DNA of 64,000 bases, from positions 1,054,001-1,118,000 of the forward strand of contig CAVTVU010000001.1 in NCBI GenBank assembly GCA_963738305.1. The letters run 5' to 3'. The notes below the pieces were generated by a model. The model was not told the DNA's origin. It searched no databases and worked only from the letters and a program-made list of their open reading frames with translations. A program made the position numbers and the translations under genes. The stretch's first letter is position 1, and the number at the start of each line of letters is the position of its first letter. Source of the stretch: JBBRHQ01 sp963738305. Its GTDB lineage: Bacteria; Actinomycetota; Thermoleophilia; Solirubrobacterales; 70-9. Shown piece after piece: positions 43,204-52,123 of this stretch.

Positions 43204-43977
43204 CTAGGCCTCGGCCTCGCGCGGCGCCCAGCGCCAGCCCCAAACCTCGGGGCGAAGGCGGGCCAGCCTCCAGGCGACGAAGGCGGAGGCTGCGGCGACC
43301 ATCCAGCCCAGCGCGGCGTCCACCCAGTAGTGGTTGGCGGTGACCACCACCACCCAGACGACGAGCAGCGGCCAGATCGCCCAGAAGGCCTTTGTGAACC
43401 AGTGGCGGCTGACCCGGATGCCGGAGACCCCGATCATCATCGCGAACGCGCAGTGCATGCTCGGCACTGCCGCGTAGGGGTTGATGAAGACCTTGACCAG
43501 GGCGGAGTCGTGGTTGACGCCAGAGAAGTCGGTGATCGTGTCGACGAAGCCGTACTGGGGATAGAGCCGCGGCGGCGCGGTCGGGAACAGCGTGTAGCCG
43601 ACCAGCGCGAATGCCATTGCTGCCATGAACATGTTGCGCACGAAGTAGAAGGCGTCGTTGCGGAACAGGTAGAGCCAGACGAGGAAGGCGATCGTGACCG
43701 CGAACTGGCTGTTCATGTAGATCTGGTTCGCGAAGTCGATCACCCACTGTGCCGGCAGGAAGACGCCCTGCAGGCTCGGCTCGAAGAAGGTGTGGGTCGA
43801 GCGCTCGAAGTCGATCACCTGCTGGCCGTGGAAGAAGGCGGCGCTCTGCTGCCCGTCCGCGACCCCGCGCACGGTCTCGTAGCAGATGTCCGCCAGCAGG
43901 AACAGGCCAAGCTGGCGAAAGACATCCGCCCATCCACGGGGGAGCTTCTCCCCGATTCTGGAGATCGCGAGACGCAC
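43204..43977 (-). CDS. PAP2-superfamily membrane protein (AUR1/inositolphosphotransferase-like)
   Basis: 257 residues, about six TM helices. Phosphatase signature: FPTAPPRL, NPYAAVPSMHCAFAMMIG (PSxH) and ANHYWVDAALGW (SRxxxxxHxxxD-type, with the His and Asp). The TAPPR ... PYAAVPSMH form occurs in AUR1-like phosphotransferases as well as lipid phosphatases. It lies upstream of the CDP-alcohol transferase on the same strand (42 bp), so a role in inositol or diacylglycerol-lipid head-group exchange is plausible (inference). Confidence 0.78.
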   Translation of the reverse strand: MRLAISRIGEKLPRGWADVFRQLGLFLLADICYETVRGVADGQQSAAFFHGQQVIDFERSTHTFFEPSLQGVFLPAQWVIDFANQIYMNSQFAVTIAFLVWLYLFRNDAFYFVRNMFMAAMAFALVGYTLFPTAPPRLYPQYGFVDTITDFSGVNHDSALVKVFINPYAAVPSMHCAFAMMIGVSGIRVSRHWFTKAFWAIWPLLVVWVVVVTANHYWVDAALGWMVAAASAFVAWRLARLRPEVWGWRWAPREAEA

Positions 43978-44077
43978 GTCGCTTTCAATTGTAAAGGGCC
44001 GATGAAACGCCCAATGGTGCGACGATCACACTAGGCTCGGCCACCTTGACCGGACCCGTCGAGAACGGCGGCAGGCG

Positions 44078-44972
44078 GTGACGATCGTCTGTCTGGGCGA
44101 GGCGATCGCCGACCTGATCTGCGAGCGCGAGCTGGACGCGCCCGAGGAGGCCGATTCCTTCGTCCCTCATCCGGGCGGGGCCCTGGCCAACGTCGCCGTC
44201 GCCGCCGCCCGCGCCGGAGGAAGGGCCGCGCTTCTGGGCGGGGTCGGGGACGACCCCTGGGGGCGCTGGCTGCGGACCGGCCTCGAGAACGAGGGCGTTT
44301 ACTGCGGCTGGCTCGCCACCGCTCCTTCGGTCCCAACGCCGCTGGCGATCGCCACCTTTGCTCGTGGGCGCGAGCCGAGCTTCCAGGTCTACGGCGCCGG
44401 GATCGCGGAGACGATGCAGGCCGGCGCCGAGCATCTCGACGACGCGATGGCCAAGGCGAGCGCCCTGGTCTTCGGCTCCAACACCCTGGTGGGCGAGACC
44501 GAGCGACGGGTGACGCTCGAGGCACGCCGCCGCGCGCTCGAGCTGGGCGTGCCCGTCCTCTTCGACCCCAACCTGCGTCCAAACCGCTGGCGCGAGATGG
44601 AGGTGGCGATCGACTTCTGCCGCGAGCTGTGCCAGGACTCCTTCGTGGTCCGAGCCAACCGCGCGGAGGCGTCGGCGCTGACTGGGATCGAAGACGCCGG
44701 CGGGGTCGGCGACGGCGCTTTGCGAGCTGGGCGCGAGGCTGGCGGTCGTGACGATGGGAGCCGAGGGGGCGCTGGTCCGCGGCGAGGCGAGTGGCGAGGT
44801 GCCCGCTCCCGAGGTCGACGTCGTCGCACCTCTGGGGGCCGGGGACGCATTCATGGGAGAGCTGGCGGCCCGGCTGGCCGGGCTCGGGTGGGACGCCGCC
44901 CGGGCGGCCGAGGCGCTACCGGCCGCGACCGCGGCCGGAGCCCGCGCCTGCGAGGGCTGGGGAGCGCAGTGA
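44078..44972 (+). CDS. PfkB-family carbohydrate kinase, one frameshift
   Basis: GTG 44078 (MTIVCLGEAIADLICER). Substrate region PHPGGALANVAVAAARAGG, LGGVGDDPWGRWL, LFDPNLRPNRW. The frame changes near 44720, after which LAVVTMGAEGALV leads to the catalytic APLGAGDAFMGEL (anion hole and base Asp). Stop at 44972. About 297 residues. ATP-dependent phosphorylation of a sugar such as fructose, ribose or 2-keto-3-deoxygluconate; the sugar is not identifiable. Its stop overlaps the GTG of nth (GTGA). Confidence 0.8.
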
Positions 44973-45640
44973 GCGAATCGGGATGGCGCCGCCCCCGCCG
45001 GCGCCGGGTCCTGGCGATCCGCGATCGGCTGCGGGAGATGTACGGGCGGCCGGTGAACAGGCCCCATGGGCACCCGATCGCAGAGCTTGTCCGGACGGTG
45101 CTCTCCCAGAACACCAACGACCGCAACCGCGACCGCGCCTTCGCCGGGCTGCGCGAGCGCTTCCCGACCTGGGAGGAGGTTCGCGACGCCCCGACCGAGG
45201 AGGTCGAGGAGGCGATCCGCCCCGGCGGGCTCTCGAAGCAAAAGGCCCCGCGGATCCAGGAGATCCTCGGCCGGCTGGGGGATCACCCCGACCTCGACTG
45301 GACCGCCGACGCACGGCGCGAGGAGTCGCTGGACTTCCTCACGGCGCTGCCGGGGGTGGGACGCAAGACGGCCGCCTGCGTGCTGATCTTCACCTGGGGG
45401 ATCCCGGAGATCCCGGTGGACGTCCACGTCTACCGGGTCGGCGGCCGGCTGGGACTGTTCCGGCCCAGCGCCTCGTTCCCCGAGGCCCACGACGAGATGC
45501 TGGCGATCACCGACCCGGCCGACGCCTACGAGCTCCACATGAACCTGATCCGCCACGGGCGCGAGGTCTGCCGGCCGGCCCCGCGCTGCGGGGAATGCGA
45601 GCTGCGGCGCATGTGCCCGTGGTATCGCCAGCACGCCTGA
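44969..45640 (+). CDS. nth: Endonuclease III-like HhH-GPD DNA glycosylase/AP lyase
   Basis: 223 residues from GTG 44969, overlapping the kinase stop. TVLSQNTNDRNRDRA near the N terminus. Helix-hairpin-helix LPGVGRKTAACVLIF with the catalytic Lys. VDVHVYRV with the catalytic Asp. C-terminal Fe-S cysteines C-x5-C-x2-C-x5-C, shorter in its first spacing than the classical C-x6-C. Removes oxidised pyrimidines in base-excision repair. The open frame back to 44078 is a fusion made by the kinase frameshift and should not be read as one protein. Confidence 0.85.
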   Translation: MSESGWRRPRRRRVLAIRDRLREMYGRPVNRPHGHPIAELVRTVLSQNTNDRNRDRAFAGLRERFPTWEEVRDAPTEEVEEAIRPGGLSKQKAPRIQEILGRLGDHPDLDWTADARREESLDFLTALPGVGRKTAACVLIFTWGIPEIPVDVHVYRVGGRLGLFRPSASFPEAHDEMLAITDPADAYELHMNLIRHGREVCRPAPRCGECELRRMCPWYRQHA

Positions 45641-45701
45641 CCGCTGCCTCCCACAGGTAGTATCCCCGCCGCCGGAGGGCGGACTCGCCGGCGCGAAGAA
45701 G

Positions 45702-46118
45702 ATGAGCAAGCGGCCATTCGTGATCTTCGGGATCTTCGTCGCCGTCCTCGCGGTGGTGATCCCGCTGTGGGCGTTCAATTCCAGCGGCGACCCCGACAAG
45801 GGCTCGCGCAGTGTCCCCCCCGACCTCAGCAACGGCAAGACCCTCTTCGTGACCAACTGCGGCACCTGCCACACCCTCTACGCGGCGGGAACCGACGGCA
45901 ACTTCGGCCCCAACCTCGACATCAGACTGGCCCCCGCGGGCCCGCCGAGCGGGCCGACCGCGAAGCAGACGATCGCCACGACCAAGGGCCGGGTTTCGAT
46001 CGCGATCAAGAACGGGATCGACACCAACACCCCGGGACGGATGCCGGCGGGCATCATCAGCGGCGCCCAGGCGGACAAGGTGGCGAACTTCGTCGCCCAC
46101 ACCGCCGGCCAGGGCTAG
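45702..46118 (+). CDS. Membrane-anchored c-type cytochrome
   Basis: 138 residues, ATG 45702. N-terminal signal anchor (VIFGIFVAVLAVVIPLWAF), then the haem-binding NCGTCHTLYAAG (CxxCH) near residue 53, and the distal Met in GRMPAGIISGAQADKVANFVA near 110, typical of small class I cytochromes. The 60-residue loop between is Gly/Pro-rich. An extracytoplasmic electron carrier; no oxidase is near. 61 bp after nth. Confidence 0.83.
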   Translation: MSKRPFVIFGIFVAVLAVVIPLWAFNSSGDPDKGSRSVPPDLSNGKTLFVTNCGTCHTLYAAGTDGNFGPNLDIRLAPAGPPSGPTAKQTIATTKGRVSIAIKNGIDTNTPGRMPAGIISGAQADKVANFVAHTAGQG

Positions 46119-46196
46119 TCCCCTCCCGGGCAAAAAGCGCAACTTCTCGCCCTCGCGACCGTTCTTGATCGCGACCGCACACGAGAGGAGTCTCAC

Positions 46197-47426
46197 TTGA
46201 GCACGTCCATCCCGGCCCGCCGCAACGGGCGCACAACCTTCCTCGCTGCCGCCCTGCTGGCGCTGGCCGGAGCCCTGCTGATGGCTCTTTCCGCGACCGC
46301 GCAGGCGAAGCCGCACAAGCACTGGCATCACCACCCCGGGCATCACAAGCCGCGGGGCGCCAAGGTCACCGTGATGACCCGCAACCTCTACCTCGGTGCC
46401 GACCTCGGGCCGGCGATCGGGGCCAGCGGGGTCGACGACTTCATCAACAAGAACGGGCAGATCCTCCGCGACGTCGACACCAACAACTTCCCGGTCCGGG
46501 CCAAGGGCCTGGCCAAGGAGATCCTCGGCAAGAAGCCGGACCTGGTCGGCCTGCAGGAGGTCGCGATGTGGCGCACCGGGGCCGTCAACCTGCCGGCGGC
46601 GCTCGCCGGCGGCTGCCGCCTGGCCAAGACCGCCGGGACTCCGTGCACGGCGACCACCGTCAAGTACGACTTCCTGAAGTCGCTGCTCGGCCAGCTCAAC
46701 AAGTACGGCAAGCGCTACCGGGTCGTCAAGGTGCAAAAGGAGTTCGACTTCGAGGCTCCCGCCGACTACGACAACAACCCGAACACCCCCACCGGAGGGA
46801 CCTTCGGCGCCGATCTCGACGGCCGGCTGACCATGCGCGACGTGATCCTCGCCCGGGTCGGTGCGGGCGTGAGGGTGCGCTCAACGCAGGGTGCGAGCTA
46901 CGACACGCTCTACACCCCCAAGGTGAGCGGGATCGTCGACGTGCCGGTGACCCGCGGCTGGCTGCGGGCGGACGTCAAGGTGCGCAACAGCCACAGCTTC
47001 CGGTTCATCGACACCCACCTGGAGGCCTTCGGCGACCCGACGCTTCGCGAGGCGCAGGCCAAGGAGCTGTTCACCGGGGCGAAGGCGCCGGCGAACAGCA
47101 AGCTGCCGGTGATCCTGGTCGGCGACCTCAACTCCGACGACAACACTGTCAGCGGCGACGATCGCCTCGCCTACAACGCGCTGAAGGGGGCCGGGTTCCG
47201 CGACCGCGCCACCGAGAAGCCGCTCAGCTGCTGCATCAACAGCGGCATCCTCACCGATAATTTCGGATCGAAGAGCGACTTCGACCATCACATCGATCAG
47301 ATCCTCACCCGCGACCCCGCCAAGGTGAAGCTGGTCAAGTCCTGGGTCACCGGCCGCAGCCCGGCCAACGGCTACTGGGACTCCGACCACGCCGGGGTCG
47401 CCAGCAAGCTGAAGATCTTCCGCTAG
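46197..47426 (+). CDS. Secreted endonuclease/exonuclease/phosphatase family protein
   Basis: 409 residues from TTG 46197 (MSTSIPARRNGRTTF). Signal peptide with core FLAAALLALAGALLMALSA and cleavage near AQA. A His-rich linker (HKHWHHHPGHHK). The EEP domain has VMTRNLYLGAD, DLVGLQEVAMWR, FIDTHLEAFGD, LVGDLNSDD and terminal YWDSDHAGV: all metal and catalytic motifs. Possible roles include extracellular nuclease or lipid phosphodiesterase. Followed by a strong hairpin. Confidence 0.83.
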   Translation: MSTSIPARRNGRTTFLAAALLALAGALLMALSATAQAKPHKHWHHHPGHHKPRGAKVTVMTRNLYLGADLGPAIGASGVDDFINKNGQILRDVDTNNFPVRAKGLAKEILGKKPDLVGLQEVAMWRTGAVNLPAALAGGCRLAKTAGTPCTATTVKYDFLKSLLGQLNKYGKRYRVVKVQKEFDFEAPADYDNNPNTPTGGTFGADLDGRLTMRDVILARVGAGVRVRSTQGASYDTLYTPKVSGIVDVPVTRGWLRADVKVRNSHSFRFIDTHLEAFGDPTLREAQAKELFTGAKAPANSKLPVILVGDLNSDDNTVSGDDRLAYNALKGAGFRDRATEKPLSCCINSGILTDNFGSKSDFDHHIDQILTRDPAKVKLVKSWVTGRSPANGYWDSDHAGVASKLKIFR

Positions 47427-47453
47427 GGAGGACCGGTCAGGGGCGGTTGGCGG

Positions 47454-47484
47454 GCGCCCGACTCCTGCAGGGGGAGTCGGGCGC
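47454..47484. terminator. Hairpin terminator after the EEP gene
   Basis: GCGCCCGACTCC (47454-47465) and GGAGTCGGGCGC (47473-47484) form a perfect 12-bp stem with a 7-nt loop, 27 bp after the 46197 gene's stop and ~55 bp before the heat-shock promoter. No U-tract follows, the usual high-GC actinobacterial type. Confidence 0.7.
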
Positions 47485-47539
47485 TTCGGCCTGTCAGTAA
47501 GCGGGTCACGCCGCCGCTCGGCCGTCTTGCCGCCTGCCC

Positions 47540-47568
47540 TTGAGTCCTGTCCAAGGATCTGCCATAAT
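47540..47568 (+). promoter_or_regulatory. Sigma-A-like promoter of the dnaK operon with partial HAIR element
   Basis: TTGAGT (47540-47545) and CATAAT (47563-47568) are separated by exactly 17 bp, a near-consensus -35/-10 pair. The -35 lies inside CTTGAGT (47539-47545), the left half of the HspR operator HAIR (CTTGAGT-N7-ACTCAAG). The right half is not conserved: AAGGATC follows the 7-bp spacer. A strong RBS, GGAGGA (47609-47614), precedes GTG 47623. HspR encoded in the operon could act here by autoregulation, but with only half a site that is inference. Confidence 0.65.
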
Positions 47569-47622
47569 GTCACTTAGATTTCTTAAGGCAGGCATTCGAA
47601 CACACCCTGGAGGACGCAAGCA

Positions 47623-49520
<1,898 letters not shown>

Positions 49521-49521
<1 letters not shown>

Positions 49522-50114
49522 TGGAGTCGCGGGAAGTCGAGGCCGAGGGCGCCGCGCAGCAGGCCGCCGGCGATGGCGGCTCACCCGCCACCGAGGCCGA
49601 CGAGGCCGCAGCGGTCGAGGTCGAGAAGGACTTCGACGCGCTGCTCGACGAAACCAAGCGCGAGCGGGACGAGTACCTCGAGCTGGCCCAGAGGACCAGG
49701 GCTGACTTCGAGAACTACCGCAAGCGGATGGCGGCCGAGACCGAGGCCGCGGCGACGCGGGGCAGTGCCGCCGTCGCCCGCGAGCTGATCGACGTGGTCG
49801 ACAACCTCGAGCGCGCGATCGAGGCCGCCGGCCATGACCCGGCGGCGGTCCTCGAGAGCGGCGTCCCGGAGATCGACGGAGCCCTCGCGCAGGGCTGCCT
49901 GCTGACCTACCGCGACCTGCTTGCCGCGCTTGGCCGGGCTGGGGTCGAGGCGTACGCTCCGCTCGGGGAGACGTTCGACCCGAGCTGGCACGAGGCGCTT
50001 CAGACCCGGGCCGAGGAGGGCGCCGAGGCGGGGCGCATCCTCGAGGTGATGCAGAAGGGCTACCGCCTCGGCGACGTCGTCCTGCGCCCCGCGCGGGTGG
50101 TCGTCAGCGAGTAG
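49521..50114 (+). CDS. grpE: Nucleotide exchange factor GrpE
   Basis: 197 residues, GTG 49521. A disordered acidic N terminus (~1-40) is followed by the long dimer helix (FDALLDETKRERDEYLELAQRTRADFENYRKR), then the four-helix bundle and the C-terminal beta wing (FDPSWHEAL, GRILEVMQKGYRLGDVVLRPARV). Length and motif order are typical. Promotes ADP release from DnaK. Overlaps dnaK by one base and is followed by dnaJ after 8 bp. Confidence 0.96.
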
Positions 50115-50122
50115 GAGGGGCG

Positions 50123-51229
50123 ATGGCCGAAGACTTCTACAAGGTGCTCGGGGTCTCCAAGAAGGCCTCCGAAGAGGAGATCAAGAAGTCCTACCGGAGG
50201 CTGGCGCGGCAGTTCCATCCCGACCGTAACCCGGACGACCCGAAGGCCGAGGAGCGCTTCAAGCAGGTGCAGGAGGCCTACGACACCCTCTCGGACCCCG
50301 AGAAGCGCAAGCAGTACGACTCCGGGGGGATGTTGGGCGGCTTCGGCGGACCGGGAGGGCCGGGACCCGGCGCGGCCGGGTTCGCCTCCGACCTCGGCGA
50401 CATCTTCTCGACCATCTTCAGTCGCGGCGGGCGCGAGCCCCAGCAGGCCCACGGCCGCGACCTCGAGACCGAAATCCGAATCTCCTTCGAGCAGGCGATC
50501 GACGGCGCCCAGGTGCCGGTGACGGTGCCGAAGGCGGAGCGCTGCCGCAGCTGCGGCGGCAGCGGCGCCGAGCCGGGGACCAGCCCGATCGTCTGCCCGC
50601 GCTGCGAGGGACGAGGTGTTGACGCGCAGAGCCAGGGCTTCTTCTCGATCAGCCAGCCGTGCCCCGAGTGTGGCGGTGCCGGTCAGATCATCGAGCACCC
50701 CTGCGCGACCTGCGGCGGCTCGGGCCTCACGCACCAGACCAAGCGCTACAAGGTCAACATCCCGGCTGGCGTGCGGGACGGCACCCGGATCCGGCTAGCC
50801 GGCCGCGGCGAGGCGGGCCCCCGGGGCGGCCCGGCGGGCGACCTCTTTGTGACGACCAGGGTGACCCCCTCGCCGGTCTTCAAGCGGCTAGACGACGGCA
50901 ACCTCGAGGTGGTGGTGCCGATCACGATCTCCGAGGCGATCGGGGGCGGCACGGTCGAGGTGCCGACCCTGAACGGCACCAAGCGGATCCGCGTCCCCGC
51001 CGGAACCCAGCACGGCACGATCCAGCGGCTGCGCGGCGAGGGCCCGCCGCGGACCGGCGGACGAGGGCGCCAGGACATCCGCTACCGGCTGGAGATCGAG
51101 ATCCCCGAGGACCTCAGCCCGGAGCAGGAGCAGGCTCTGGAGGCCCTCGAGCACGCCTTCAACGGGCGCGACCCGAGGGAGCGGTTGCTGCGGGAGGCGA
51201 AGCGGTCGACCGGGCAGGGGCAATCGTGA
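50123..51229 (+). CDS. dnaJ: Chaperone DnaJ (Hsp40)
   Basis: 368 residues, ATG. J domain with HPD at residues 32-34 (RQFHPDRNPDD), a Gly/Phe region with GGFGGPGGPGPG, and four zinc-finger repeats CxxCxGxG (CRSCGGSG, CPRCEGRG, CPECGGAG, CATCGGSG). Two substrate-binding beta domains (GVRDGTRIRLAGRGEAG, GTQHGTIQRLRGEG) follow. A complete type I DnaJ. Its stop overlaps the hspR GTG (GTGA). Confidence 0.97.
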   Translation: MAEDFYKVLGVSKKASEEEIKKSYRRLARQFHPDRNPDDPKAEERFKQVQEAYDTLSDPEKRKQYDSGGMLGGFGGPGGPGPGAAGFASDLGDIFSTIFSRGGREPQQAHGRDLETEIRISFEQAIDGAQVPVTVPKAERCRSCGGSGAEPGTSPIVCPRCEGRGVDAQSQGFFSISQPCPECGGAGQIIEHPCATCGGSGLTHQTKRYKVNIPAGVRDGTRIRLAGRGEAGPRGGPAGDLFVTTRVTPSPVFKRLDDGNLEVVVPITISEAIGGGTVEVPTLNGTKRIRVPAGTQHGTIQRLRGEGPPRTGGRGRQDIRYRLEIEIPEDLSPEQEQALEALEHAFNGRDPRERLLREAKRSTGQGQS

Positions 51230-51708
51230 GCGGCGGCGCGAGACGCCGCCGGGTGCGGCACACGATCGAGACCACGATCGACGCCGAGCGAGGTGTCTTC
51301 ATGATCTCGGTCGCCGCCGAGCTTGCCGACATGCATCCGCAGACGCTGCGGATGTATGAGGCGCGCGGCCTGATCGCGCCGCAGCGATCGCCGAAGAACA
51401 CGCGCCTCTACTCCCAGAGCGATGTCGAGCGCCTGCGGAGGATCCAGCAGATGACCTCGCAGGAGGGGCTCAACCTGGCCGGGGTGGAGACCGTGCTCGA
51501 GATGGAGAGGCGGGTCGAGGAGATGCGCGCCGAGCTGGAGCGCGTCCGTGCCCGGGCCAAGGAGTTGGAGCAGCGCATGGCCGAGGAGCTGGCGCGCTCG
51601 CGCACCGAGATCGTCCCCTACGGTGCCTACGAGGGCATCCCTGAGCCCGATGCGGGAACCGTGCGGATCCCGGTCGAGCGCCGACGGAGGGACGGGATGG
51701 GACGATGA
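51226..51708 (+). CDS. hspR: MerR-family heat-shock repressor HspR
   Basis: 160 residues from GTG 51226, overlapping dnaJ by 4 bp. MerR winged helix: MISVAAELADMHPQTLRMYEARGLIAP, RLYSQSDVERLRRI, then a coiled coil (~90-130: VLEMERRVEEMRAELERVRARAKELEQR). Position after dnaJ and the HPQTLRMYE motif identify HspR, which represses dnaK operons through HAIR sites with DnaK as corepressor (known in Streptomyces). The C-terminal ~30 residues are Glu/Pro/Arg-rich. Stop overlaps the next ATG (51705). Confidence 0.9.
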   Translation: MSGGARRRRVRHTIETTIDAERGVFMISVAAELADMHPQTLRMYEARGLIAPQRSPKNTRLYSQSDVERLRRIQQMTSQEGLNLAGVETVLEMERRVEEMRAELERVRARAKELEQRMAEELARSRTEIVPYGAYEGIPEPDAGTVRIPVERRRRDGMGR

Positions 51709-52112
51709 TCCGGCAAGCAGCCAGGCCGGAGCCGCGCGTCCGGACGCTCGTCTCGACGATCGCGGCGGCCCGGATCGGGATCGGGATCGGAGCGCTGCTC
51801 GCGACCCGCGCGAGCCTCCGCGCGCTCGGCTTCTCCGAGGCCAACCCAGCGAACCAGGCGCTGGCCAGGCTGGCGGGCGGGCGGGACATCACGATCGGCG
51901 CGCTCACCCTGGCCGCGCGCAATGACCGCCGGTGGCTGCGAACGGCATGCCTCGCAGCGGCCGCGACCGACGCGGGCGATGCCCTGACGCTGGCGTGGAC
52001 CGGTGCCGGCAACCCCGAGCTGCGCCAGGCCGGGGTGATCGGTGTCGCGTCGGGCGCGGCGGGCGCCCTTGCAGGCGTCTGGGCTGCCAGCAGGCTGAGC
52101 GAAGGACGCTAG
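51705..52112 (+). CDS. DUF4267-like small membrane protein inserted between hspR and clpB
   Basis: 135 residues, ATG overlapping the hspR stop. About four hydrophobic segments: ARIGIGIGALLATR, GGRDITIGALTLAARN, TACLAAAATDAGDALTLAW and VIGVASGAAGALAGVWAAS. The GGRDxxLG + TDxxD pattern resembles DUF4267 proteins. Function unknown; by context it is co-transcribed with the chaperones, 11 bp ahead of clpB. Insertion of a membrane gene here is not part of the standard operon. Confidence 0.65.
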   Translation: MIRQAARPEPRVRTLVSTIAAARIGIGIGALLATRASLRALGFSEANPANQALARLAGGRDITIGALTLAARNDRRWLRTACLAAAATDAGDALTLAWTGAGNPELRQAGVIGVASGAAGALAGVWAASRLSEGR

Positions 52113-52123
52113 GAGGGAGCGCC

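Noticed and set aside
44078..45640. One 520-residue ORF joining a PfkB kinase and endonuclease III
   Set aside because: The kinase C terminus is in another frame and nth has its own GTG at 44969; the fusion is produced by the shift near 44720.
47539..47560. A complete HAIR operator upstream of dnaK
   Set aside because: Only the left arm CTTGAGT fits; the right arm at the required 7-bp spacing does not.
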